Source: Bacillota bacterium (GTDB lineage Bacteria; Bacillota; Bacilli; Alicyclobacillales; SLC66). From it: 12,457 nt of DNA. The DNA is taken from assembly GCA_021821185.1 (NCBI GenBank), contig JAKACU010000056.1:1-12457 (forward strand). The letters run 5' to 3'. Numbering within the stretch: position 1 is the first letter of the stretch; each line of letters starts with the position of its first letter. Below the pieces are notes generated by a model that saw nothing but the letters and a program-made list of their open reading frames with translations, made no database searches and was not told where the DNA came from. Below are positions 1-5,516 of this stretch, piece after piece. A program made the position numbers and the translations under genes.

Positions 1-18
1 AATTCGTTGTCCTATCAT
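1..18 (-). CDS. sinR: SinR, N-terminal six codons only (cut by window edge)
   Basis: An ATG at 18-16 on the minus strand opens a frame reading MIGQRI up to the window edge. This is identical to the first six residues of Bacillus subtilis SinR, the tetrameric helix-turn-helix repressor of biofilm matrix genes. A good ribosome binding site (GAGGAG, 29-34) lies 10 bases upstream. It sits directly downstream of the sinI-like gene on the same strand, which is the conserved sinI-sinR order. Only six residues are visible, so the identification rests on that short match plus RBS plus context, which together are strong. Whether the rest of the protein is intact cannot be seen here. Confidence 0.85.
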
Positions 19-58
19 GCAAATACGGCTCCTCAAATTATCGCTATCGTTTACCCGC

Positions 59-87
59 ATTATAACAAACAGTGTCGCTTGCGAACA
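59..87 (-). promoter_or_regulatory. Possible internal promoter for sinR
   Basis: A perfect -10 hexamer TATAAT lies at 64-59 on the minus strand, about 40 bases upstream of the sinR start codon. The -35 region about 17 bases further up (near 82-87, TGTTCG) is a poor match. B. subtilis sinR also has its own promoter between sinI and sinR. This would let SinR be made independently of the riboswitch-controlled leader. Confidence 0.4.
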
Positions 88-89
88 CT
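71..89 (-). terminator. Hairpin after sinI, possible weak terminator
   Basis: Immediately after the sinI stop codon (95-93) the minus strand can fold AGTG/CACT stacked on TCGC/GCGA with one bulged T and an AA turn. The following bases are T-rich (GTTTGTTAT) but not a clean U tract. It may act as a partial terminator or mRNA-stabilising hairpin between sinI and sinR. Confidence 0.4.
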
Positions 90-92
90 CTT

Positions 93-275
93 TTATGACG
101 GTGCAGCCTTGTTGTCCAGTTGTGCAGCGTTTAAATGAGCCAATGCTCGGCAGCGTTGCAAAAAATTCCGTACCTCTTCGATAGAAATGCCAAGATATCT
201 GGCTTGCGCCATAAGCTCAATCCATTCTGGATCTACCGTTTCCTCATCCCAACCCCGTACATAAGGATCTTGCAT
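93..275 (-). CDS. sinI: SinI-like anti-repressor
   Basis: Predicted 60-residue protein with a Sin domain: residues about 14-42 read VDPEWIELMAQARYLGIS followed by IEEVRNFLQ. This closely follows B. subtilis SinI (D-EWVELM-EAK---IS-EEIRKYL), the part that forms a heterodimer with SinR and strips it from DNA. It is therefore expected to be the small cytoplasmic antagonist of SinR, encoded just downstream. I chose the ATG at 275 because GGGGG (288-284) lies 8 bases upstream. The longer in-frame starts at 338 and 332 fall inside the upstream riboswitch aptamer, so they cannot be real, and the ATG at 293 lacks a close SD and would place this GGGGG inside the coding region. Expression is probably set by the c-di-GMP riboswitch in the leader. 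The C-terminal tail after residue 45 (AHLNAAQLDNKAAPS) is not recognisably conserved. Confidence 0.88.
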   Translation of the reverse strand: MQDPYVRGWDEETVDPEWIELMAQARYLGISIEEVRNFLQRCRALAHLNAAQLDNKAAPS

Positions 276-311
276 GCATCTAGCCCCCAACATGCGTGTC
301 TTGGCACTTCC

Positions 312-425
312 TGTTGGCAGCCCAGCGTTCATAGCCACTTTGGATCTTCTCTATCTTTGTCCATGGCCTTAGAACTGTGACTTTGCGTCCCTGCTTTTCA
401 GTCAGGTTTGCCTTTCACTCGAAAG
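312..425 (-). promoter_or_regulatory. Class I cyclic-di-GMP riboswitch (GEMM) in the sinI leader
   Basis: The minus strand shows the GEMM-I core in order: GGCAAACC (412-405); a stem CCTG-a-CT (406-400) closed by a GAAA tetraloop (399-396) with AGCAGG (395-390); GGACGCAAAG (390-381); then a second arm CAGTT (377-373), CTAAG (372-368), GCCA (367-364), TGGA (363-360), whose partners TCCA (344-341), TGGC (337-334), TATG (333-330) and AACGCTG (329-323) return in the right order; and finally GGGCTGCC (323-316). CTAAG opposite TATG is the expected GNRA tetraloop receptor. GCTGCC holds the position of the C that pairs with the ligand. Downstream, CCAACA (317-312) can pair with TGTTGG (292-287), which overlaps the start of the sinI SD (288-284). 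This suggests translational control, with ligand binding perhaps freeing the SD (an ON switch). No intrinsic terminator is seen between aptamer and start codon. The sign of control is inference. Confidence 0.9.
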
Positions 426-439
426 CATCCGCTGTCTTC

Positions 440-469
440 ATTCTATGTTCAGCAACGAAAAATAGGCAA
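440..469 (-). promoter_or_regulatory. Likely sigma-A promoter of the riboswitch-sinI transcript
   Basis: On the minus strand TTGCCT (469-464) and TAGAAT (445-440) are separated by 18 bases. The -10 matches 5 of 6 and the -35 matches 4 of 6 consensus positions. The predicted start near 433 leaves about ten bases before the aptamer, which is the expected layout for a riboswitch leader. The bases between this promoter and the preceding gene (470-560) show no ORF and no convincing terminator, so read-through from the matrix operon into sinI is possible. Confidence 0.5.
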
Positions 470-560
470 CATTTTTATATCTGCTTATTTCCTATTGTTC
501 TGACATGTATTGGCAGGATTCGATAGGGGAGTTTTTGCAACATGACCAACCTCACATAGA

Positions 561-1199
561 CTACAGAGCGCTCGCTGGCTGCGTTCCACCCTGGACCCCG
601 TGGTCTCCGTCAATGTCCGGGCTGTACACAACGTTTACCTTGATGCTTCCGGTTGCCCCCTGGTAATCATTGTGAGCCGCCAAGGGAAAGCGAAGCATGT
701 AGTTGATTGTGGCAGTCTGGCCCTGTCGGAGCTTGAACGGTGGGGATATGTCGCTCACAGAAAAGGGTCCAACCTGGATTAGCGACGCGTTGCCGTTCCA
801 GCCCGAAATGCTGATGGAGTAGCTCAACGTGGCGGGGTTGTCGTCTGTCGGCTCCCCCATTGAAGCGTCGACTGAATGGGGGTAGTCAGCGAAAATGTCC
901 GGGTGCCCGTCACCACCTCCGCTGAGCTTATTGTCCAGCTGTACCCACTCGGCCTCTTTCCCACTGTTGGTGATGGTTAACGAACCTCCGATCGTATCTC
1001 CTGGCGCCAGATTGTTCAGCGGAACTGTTCCGGCGAAAATTGAGCCCTGAGACATCTTGACGAGCGGAGTAGACCATTCGAAGCTTTGGGTCGAAAGTGT
1101 GTCCGCCTCTGCTGGCATCAGCGAGTAACTACCATAGGAAACCAACCCAATGCCCACAGCGACGACAATTGAGCGCGTAACGCTATTTGCCCGTTTCAT
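561..1199 (-). CDS. TasA/camelysin-family secreted protein, third paralogue
   Basis: Predicted 212 residues. The ATG at 1199 is used because GGAGG lies six bases upstream; an ATG four codons earlier would contain that RBS. Residues 1-27 form a basic then hydrophobic signal segment ending GSYS, comparable to the GTFA/GTYA cleavage site of the two neighbouring TasA proteins. The usual aromatic-F-T motif after the cleavage site is replaced by LMPAEADT. The body keeps family marks: LNNLAPGD (61-68), TITNSGKEAEWVQL (75-88), and near the C-terminus the HNDYQGATGSIKV segment equivalent to the last strands of TasA. It is therefore probably an extracellular beta-sandwich matrix protein, perhaps a minor fibre subunit or adaptor. 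It is last in the tasA group, 183 bases after the second paralogue, with a large hairpin between them. Membership of the family is well supported; a distinct role is inference. Confidence 0.78.
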   Translation of the reverse strand: MKRANSVTRSIVVAVGIGLVSYGSYSLMPAEADTLSTQSFEWSTPLVKMSQGSIFAGTVPLNNLAPGDTIGGSLTITNSGKEAEWVQLDNKLSGGGDGHPDIFADYPHSVDASMGEPTDDNPATLSYSISISGWNGNASLIQVGPFSVSDISPPFKLRQGQTATINYMLRFPLAAHNDYQGATGSIKVNVVYSPDIDGDHGVQGGTQPASAL

Positions 1200-1286
1200 A
1201 CTAGCCTCCATAAGCTATCAATCGTACTGAAAAGGGATGACGCTACCCCAATTTTCAAGGAAAATCTCCCCCAAAGATGCAGTAAA

Positions 1287-1346
1287 GAGCGCCACAGTCC
1301 TGCTCACGCCGTTTTCAGGGCCTGCTAGGCAAGGAAAGTGACGCTC
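1287..1346 (-). repeat. 60-base hairpin between the second and third tasA paralogues
   Basis: On the minus strand GAGCG-t-CAC (1346-1338) can pair with GTG-g-CGCTC (1295-1287), giving nine pairs including one T-G wobble. Smaller complementary pieces such as GCCT/AGGC occur in the loop. It is followed by TTTACTG, too short a T run for a strong terminator. It may attenuate or stabilise the transcript of the last paralogue. Confidence 0.4.
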
Positions 1347-1382
1347 CAACGTTGTTGCCGCTTCCCATGTTTGAGGAACCGA

Positions 1383-2447
1383 CTATTGCGCGTTCTCCAC
1401 AACCGTATAGTGGTTGCCCGCCTGATCCGTGACGGTGATCACAGCCTCAGTCGGCTTCTCGCCAGCTGAACCGAGCCAATTGCCATAGGTCCAGTAGCTG
1501 TCGGTATAGCGGGTCGAGTTGCTGTCGCTCTCAACCGGCGTGGACAGATCCGTGCCGGTGTAGTTTAGCATGGCTGCCTGCGCCGTGTTGGTCTGCAGAA
1601 GCTTAGTTCCGTCGTAGATGTTGACCGTGATGCCCGTCACCTTGTCGGCTGCGGGCGACTGCGCCAAAGCGAATCCGACGCTGTAGCCAGAGTAGTTATA
1701 ACCTCCGGAGCTCCAGTTCCACCCGCTTTTCACGTTAAAGTCTTGCGGCGTAATAAACGGCGTGCTGATCGACGTGGCAGAATTGTGGCTAGCCTGCTCC
1801 GCAAGGAACGAGAAATCAAAGACAAACGTCTTGCCCATCACTAGATTGTCGGCGCTTCGGTCCAGGGTTACCTTGAAAGAGATGTTCGCTGCCGCACTAT
1901 TGGCCGACATGTAGACCAAGGGAATCGCTACCCACCCATTGAGAAGACCGCTCAACGGGCCGTCATACAATGACACGGAACTCAAGCCATTGTATACCAC
2001 TTGGACGTTCATCTTTTGAATGAACTCGTCGTATGCAGGGGTGCCCGGTATACCAGGATAACTGGTATTTACTGTCGCCTGAAGATGGGTAACATTCGCA
2101 GAGATGTTTCCGTTGTTGTACAGGTCCAAGGCACGCGTCACAGAATCACCCGGCGCGAGCCCTCCTACCGCTGTCGACCCCGGGTTGCCCGGCTGATCAT
2201 ATGGGTAGGCCCCCTGCGCCACCGTATTAGACACTTGGGGTTCTGTGCTCGTGTAGAACATGGGCCCCGGAACGGTATCGCCATCGTCCCGGGCGGCTTT
2301 CAATTGGATATATCCTGCCGTAATCGTATTACTATCGCTGGCTGTCGCTGTAGTGAACATTGCGTAGGTCCCAAAACCGACTCCACCGACTATCCCGAGA
2401 GTACTTAACATCGCTGCTGCAATTAGCTTGCCTCTTGTAAAAACCAA
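1383..2447 (-). CDS. TasA/camelysin-family protein with extra C-terminal domain
   Basis: Predicted 354 residues, starting at a TTG (2447-2445) with AAAGGAGAAAGGG just upstream; the longer frame starting at another TTG would place this RBS inside the gene. Residues 1-29 are a SipW-type signal peptide ending GTYA, followed by the family motif MFTTATASDSNTITAG (30-45). LAPGDS lies at about 97-102 and DLYNNGN at 108-114. The TasA-like part ends about residue 216 (FVFDFSFLAEQ). The C-terminal stretch, about 235-354, is an additional domain rich in W, Y, G, S and T (for example SGWNWSSGGYNYSGY) that ends with an Ig/FN3-like run VITVTDQAGNHYTVV. It resembles a beta-sandwich carbohydrate- or surface-binding module, but I do not recognise the family. 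It follows tasA after a strong terminator-like hairpin, so it may be expressed at a lower level than the main subunit. No Cys is seen. Confidence 0.82.
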   Translation of the reverse strand: MVFTRGKLIAAAMLSTLGIVGGVGFGTYAMFTTATASDSNTITAGYIQLKAARDDGDTVPGPMFYTSTEPQVSNTVAQGAYPYDQPGNPGSTAVGGLAPGDSVTRALDLYNNGNISANVTHLQATVNTSYPGIPGTPAYDEFIQKMNVQVVYNGLSSVSLYDGPLSGLLNGWVAIPLVYMSANSAAANISFKVTLDRSADNLVMGKTFVFDFSFLAEQASHNSATSISTPFITPQDFNVKSGWNWSSGGYNYSGYSVGFALAQSPAADKVTGITVNIYDGTKLLQTNTAQAAMLNYTGTDLSTPVESDSNSTRYTDSYWTYGNWLGSAGEKPTEAVITVTDQAGNHYTVVENAQ

Positions 2448-2488
2448 GACCCTTTCTCCTTTCGCCAATTCTTATGAACGTAGGTTAT

Positions 2489-2523
2489 TTTGAAAAGGGG
2501 GCGCGAGTGGCCCCCTTTTCAAA
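2489..2523 (-). terminator. Strong intraoperonic terminator-like hairpin after tasA
   Basis: A perfect 14-pair inverted repeat: TTTGAAAAGGGGGC (2489-2502) and its complement (2510-2523) around a 7-base loop. On the minus strand the G/C core is followed by TTTTC. It lies 13 bases after the tasA stop codon and about 40 bases before the next paralogue. It probably causes partial termination and protects the tasA 3' end. Confidence 0.75.
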
Positions 2524-2526
2524 GTT

Positions 2527-2549
2527 AGAGCATTATCAGGACATGCTCT
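2527..2549 (-). repeat. Small inverted repeat overlapping the tasA stop codon
   Basis: AGAGCAT (2527-2533) and ATGCTCT (2543-2549) form a 7-pair stem that spans the end of tasA, next to the larger hairpin at 2489-2523. The two together make a tandem stem-loop at the tasA mRNA end, likely helping stability or termination. Confidence 0.45.
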
Positions 2550-3303
2550 GCGGTGCATCGCCAGCGGAGTCGGTGTTGTTGCGAGCCTGGACAGAGCTAA
2601 ACGAAAGGCTGAGTGTCCCACCAGCACTTTGATAGTCGTTGCCAGCTGTACGCGGGAAGTTGTAGGAATATTGAATTTCCGCTGTCGCACCCGGAGGAAG
2701 CAGGATATATTTCACGTCTGATTGACCCGAATTGTCTACATTCAGTGAGTTCCCCGCAGCTAACGTTGCATTAGGAACTAAATTTGGCACAATTACATCC
2801 GCAGCCGTATTTGTTGTGCTATTCCATGTCGATTCGGTTTCTGCGTATTCTGTGGCGGTATATGAGGCATTATTGTTGCTCGCATCCGTACCACCAATGG
2901 TGACCTTATAGGAAACGGTAAGCGGATTTTGATCCCCCGTACCGGCGGTTCCAGTAGCATTATCATCTGTTGTCGCGTTCTGGAAGATGTTTTGAACGTC
3001 CTTTGTACCGGTTTCTGTCGCCGAAATCTTAACCCACTCGGCAATTGTCCCGTTGTTCTTTAGCGTTACGTCTTGGAAATTGCTCTGGCTGTCCCCAGGG
3101 GCAAGTGGTCCAAAGGACTTGGTCGTACCCCAAATTTTACCAACACTGTTGTCGGTTATGTCTAGGGTGATTTTCCCTGCTGTGAAGGTGTTACTGTCGT
3201 TTTGAGCGGCGGTGGTAAACATTGCGAATGTTCCCCCCGCGATCATTGCTGCACCCGCTGCGGAGCTTACGAATGCCATTGCCAACTTTGTCTTGAGACC
3301 CAT
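2536..3303 (-). CDS. tasA: TasA-like major matrix fibre protein
   Basis: Predicted 255 residues, close to the 261 of B. subtilis TasA. The ATG at 3303 is preceded by GGGGGG at a spacing of 8; an upstream TTG (3309) is less likely. Residues 1-27 form the signal peptide, ending AGGTFA, with predicted SipW cleavage before MFTTAAQNDSNTFTAG (28-43). This is the hallmark of SipW-dependent substrates and, in TasA, the free N-terminus that is used in fibre assembly. FGPLAPGDS and VTLKNNGTIAEWVKI follow in the first third, and RTAGNDYQSAGGTLSLSF near the end matches the last TasA strands. The protein is Asn/Thr/Ala rich without Cys, as expected for an extracellular fibre subunit. It lies directly after sipW, as in the classical tapA-sipW-tasA order. 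It is flanked by a 5' stem-loop and a 3' strong hairpin, so it is probably the most abundant product of the operon. Confidence 0.88.
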   Translation of the reverse strand: MGLKTKLAMAFVSSAAGAAMIAGGTFAMFTTAAQNDSNTFTAGKITLDITDNSVGKIWGTTKSFGPLAPGDSQSNFQDVTLKNNGTIAEWVKISATETGTKDVQNIFQNATTDDNATGTAGTGDQNPLTVSYKVTIGGTDASNNNASYTATEYAETESTWNSTTNTAADVIVPNLVPNATLAAGNSLNVDNSGQSDVKYILLPPGATAEIQYSYNFPRTAGNDYQSAGGTLSLSFSSVQARNNTDSAGDAPQSMS

Positions 3304-3328
3304 GTACAATTCCCCCCAGAATTTGTTC

Positions 3329-3340
3329 CCCTATGTAGGG
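3329..3340 (-). repeat. Short stem-loop just upstream of the tasA RBS
   Basis: CCCT-ACAT-AGGG on the minus strand (3340-3329) makes a small GC-rich stem-loop about 12 bases before the GGGGGG ribosome binding site. It could protect the 5' end of a processed tasA message. Confidence 0.3.
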
Positions 3341-3362
3341 TGATAATTGCATCCTCTCGTGC

Positions 3363-3377
3363 TTCGACAGGTTCTTT
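3363..3377 (-). promoter_or_regulatory. Adjacent Spo0A-type and SinR-type boxes upstream of tasA
   Basis: In the 177-base sipW-tasA gap the minus strand reads AAAGAAC (3377-3371), one base, then TGTCGAA (3369-3363). The first is the reverse complement of GTTCTTT, an exact fit to the SinR box GTTCTYT; the second is an exact Spo0A box. No convincing -10/-35 pair is visible nearby, so function as a separate tasA promoter is unproven. A small dyad, TGCTC-AAT-GAGCA, also lies in this gap at 3431-3443. Confidence 0.3.
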
Positions 3378-3480
3378 ACCCATAAATGGCACTGAGTAGG
3401 ATTCAAAAACAGCAAGTTGGGATCGACTGTTGCTCATTGAGCACTGCCGCGTTTTACTAGCGTCAATAGCCACAGATCAC

Positions 3481-4098
3481 CTAGCGCGAAGTCACGCCAT
3501 CGAGATCTTCGCTTGACTGCTTGGCGCGATCACCTCCTTGCTGAACTTTTTGCAACCTGGCAATCTCGCGAAACAAACTCACCATTGTACTCAGGACCAA
3601 GAGCGCTCCAGGTAAAATCAGCAGCAGCCCAACACCAAGTTTTGTCTTGGTAAAACTCAGGTAATAACCAAGATAAGGAATGGTGAAATTATCGTACTGC
3701 GCTATGACGTTGCCGGCTGGAACGAGGGATGGATCAGGCGCATTATTGGCGTCACCCTTGGTTTGAAACAGCAACTGCCCGTTTTGGTGCACAATTTTAT
3801 GGATGCGGTGCGTAATGATGAGCTCGTTGGCTCCATACTCTTGATTCGGAGCCTTGAACGTGATGATGTCCCCGACTTTCAGGCTGTTCACATTCACCTT
3901 CGGCGAATCGAAGATGACAGATCCCGTATGAATGCGAGGTTCCATAGATCCCGAGAGAACCTCATACCACTGTTGACCAAAAATAGTGGGTGTGCCGTTA
4001 CTGAGTCTTGAGGACACGGCTGCGTACATCGTTACAATCAGAATGACGCCTAAGATAAGCGTGATAAGATTACTTCCCCATTTCAAAACGCGCTTCAT
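3481..4098 (-). CDS. sipW: Signal peptidase I of the SipW (ER/archaeal) type
   Basis: Predicted 205-residue membrane protease that removes signal peptides from TasA/TapA-type proteins at the outer face of the membrane. A first membrane segment lies at about 10-30. The nucleophile motif SGSMEP is at 49-54 with catalytic Ser51. THRI at 96-99 has His97 where bacterial-type peptidases carry Lys, which marks the ER/SipW type. KGDANNAPDP (114-123) offers the acidic partners Asp116 and Asp122. A second membrane segment (about 154-176) is followed by a charged cytoplasmic tail. An AGGGG site precedes the ATG. It lies 48 bases after the tapA-like gene and before tasA, the conserved operon order, and its dedicated substrates are presumably the four neighbouring secreted proteins. 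Confidence 0.95.
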   Translation of the reverse strand: MKRVLKWGSNLITLILGVILIVTMYAAVSSRLSNGTPTIFGQQWYEVLSGSMEPRIHTGSVIFDSPKVNVNSLKVGDIITFKAPNQEYGANELIITHRIHKIVHQNGQLLFQTKGDANNAPDPSLVPAGNVIAQYDNFTIPYLGYYLSFTKTKLGVGLLLILPGALLVLSTMVSLFREIARLQKVQQGGDRAKQSSEDLDGVTSR

Positions 4099-4146
4099 TA
4101 GCTAGACCCCTCTCGTGCTTACATTGAGTTTTTGTCGATGTTCTAT

Positions 4147-5307
4147 TTACTTGGCATCGTTAATAATCGATCGGTAACTCAGGGTTACGGTGGTGTTTGC
4201 ACCGACATGGTACGTTGCTCCAGTCACCGATTGATCCTTGCTGCCAATCTGAACGGTCTCAGGCATCAGCGTCATGGCTTGCTGAGGCGGCTCAGTATAT
4301 ACAGCTCCAGCGACAACCTCTGGTGTTATCGTTGCGCTTGGTTCGCTTGGCTGCGCATACGTTGCGTTGCTGACCTCCAGCGATGTTATCGTCGGTGCTT
4401 GGGTTGTTGGCTCGCCATAGGTTGCAAGGCCCACTGCCATAGGCGCCTGTGTCAGGTCTTGCGCCCTGCACGGACTAACCGTTGCATCGCTGACCGTTTC
4501 CGATGCGAGTGTCCCGTTTTGCACCGTTTGTTGGTCGTACGTTGCTCCACTGACTGTCTTTGCCGCAAGTGTTCCGCTTTGTACACTTTGCCGACCGTAC
4601 GTTGCTTTAGTGACTGTCACTGCATCCGAGGATGGATTGCCAGACTTCGGTTTCTTGGCATCCTCACTGATCATTTTTTGCACGGAAGCAACAATATCGT
4701 CAGCCGTCGCAAGGTTGGAATGAATCTGACCGAGGTACGATAAAGCCTGCGACTCTGCTGTCTGACCCCACGCAGCCACACGCTCATAAGACGCGATCGT
4801 CGCTTGTTCGTTTGGCGTCTGTTGCATCACGGCCGCAACTTGGCTTTCATCCTGATTCGCGGCTTGCTCGATGGTATTGAAACAACCGGTTGCACTTTCA
4901 TCCCAAGCAGCGATTTGATTCGCATCACGCTCTAATTCTGACAACACATCAGAAATTGGTTTATCAGCGGATCTTGCACTGTCCCGCTTATGTCTCATGG
5001 CAGCAAGCAACGAACCTGAACTCGATGTATCGCCGCCTATTTGATTGACCAGGTCGTCATACCAACGCGGAAAATGGGCTGCAGCTGAGAACGATACCGT
5101 ACTGGTGGCTTGCGCCGTGAGCATAGCAGCGGTGCCTTGCGTCAGATAAGAAAGAATGAGAGAATTCAAGGACAGCCCCGTAGCGATGCCAAGCATACCG
5201 GCCCAACTTAGGTGCCGCCGGAACGCCTTGCGATTCCTTCGGCGTTCACGTTTTTGCCGTTCTTTGCGGGTCCGATAGATTGTTTCGTTGTCTTGGCTGC
5301 CGCGCAT
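4147..5307 (-). CDS. TapA-like membrane-anchored matrix protein with 20-residue repeats
   Basis: Predicted 386 residues from the ATG at 5307 (AAAGGGTG just upstream; a GTG three codons earlier is possible). The first 30 residues are strongly basic (RTRKERQKRERRRNRK), followed by a hydrophobic segment at about 35-57 and the SipW-like site GTAAMLTAQATSTVSFS. A central, helix-prone acidic region (about 80-225) holds two widely spaced acidic/Gln-rich stretches. Residues about 232-351 are six gapless 20-residue repeats starting V-(S/T)-x-A-T-Y, and a seventh follows after a 9-residue insert. It occupies the tapA position ahead of sipW, and like TapA it has an N-terminal membrane segment and an extended tail. 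Sequence similarity to TapA beyond that is not visible, so it may be an analogue that anchors or nucleates the fibres. The first gene behind the operator-promoter, it is probably SinR-repressed. Confidence 0.7.
   Translation of the reverse strand: MRGSQDNETIYRTRKERQKRERRRNRKAFRRHLSWAGMLGIATGLSLNSLILSYLTQGTAAMLTAQATSTVSFSAAAHFPRWYDDLVNQIGGDTSSSGSLLAAMRHKRDSARSADKPISDVLSELERDANQIAAWDESATGCFNTIEQAANQDESQVAAVMQQTPNEQATIASYERVAAWGQTAESQALSYLGQIHSNLATADDIVASVQKMISEDAKKPKSGNPSSDAVTVTKATYGRQSVQSGTLAAKTVSGATYDQQTVQNGTLASETVSDATVSPCRAQDLTQAPMAVGLATYGEPTTQAPTITSLEVSNATYAQPSEPSATITPEVVAGAVYTEPPQQAMTLMPETVQIGSKDQSVTGATYHVGANTTVTLSYRSIINDAK
4168..4614 (-). repeat. Seven degenerate 60-bp coding repeats in the tapA-like gene
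   Basis: Six contiguous 60-bp units (4614-4255) encode repeats beginning VTKATY, VSGATY, VSDATV, VGLATY, VSNATY and VAGAVY. After 27 bases a seventh (4227-4168) begins VTGATY. Units 1 and 2 are closest (share QSVQ/QTVQ-GTLA). The period is exactly 20 residues, which points to duplication of a short beta-strand module followed by divergence. Confidence 0.85.
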
Positions 5308-5380
5308 CACGTTCACCCTTTAAACCTTTGATCATGTCGGCGTTGTGCTTTATTTTTAAAGGCCGTATGTACGTTATTAA

Positions 5381-5424
5381 GAACGTTACGTTGTTCATTA
5401 TATAGAACGAATAGGTTAATACAA
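5381..5424 (-). promoter_or_regulatory. Matrix operon promoter with SinR-type operator over the -10
   Basis: On the minus strand TTGTAT (5424-5419), 16 bases, then a perfect TATAAT (5402-5397), giving a leader of about 80 bases to the tapA-like ATG. The -10 lies within the dyad GTTC-TATATAAT-GAAC (5408-5393). A third half-site GAAC at 5381-5384 continues the 12-base spacing, so half-sites occur at 5381, 5393 and 5405. GTTC-N8-GAAC is the geometry of the inverted SinR site in B. subtilis (GTTCTCTAAAGAGAAC). The flanking bases match GTTCTYT only partly. A repressor here would block polymerase directly. Confidence 0.6.
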
Positions 5425-5516
5425 CCCCCTGAATTACTTGTTACGTTCGTTTTATAGGCATTATCTACGATTTATCTCTTGTTTTCTCGTTGGATCTTTA
5501 AATTGAAAGTTTCGTT

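Noticed and set aside
276..338. N-terminal extension of the SinI-like protein using GTG 338 or ATG 332
   Set aside because: These codons lie inside the riboswitch second arm, have no ribosome binding site, and the added residues do not resemble SinI.
135..380. Plus-strand frame opposite sinI and the riboswitch
   Set aside because: No family resemblance; it is antisense to the aptamer and to the well-supported sinI.
484..496. Sigma-H-like -35 (ATAGGAAAT) upstream of sinI on the minus strand
   Set aside because: No GAAT-type -10 at 11-12 bases; the sigma-A-like pair at 440-469 fits the riboswitch start better.
1260..1350. A second c-di-GMP riboswitch between the tasA paralogues
   Set aside because: None of the GEMM core motifs (GGCAAACC, GGACGCAAAG, CTAAG) is present.
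4132..4743. Long plus-strand frame with many Cys and Arg opposite the tapA-like gene
   Set aside because: It is the antisense of the 60-bp repeats, which explains its apparent periodicity.
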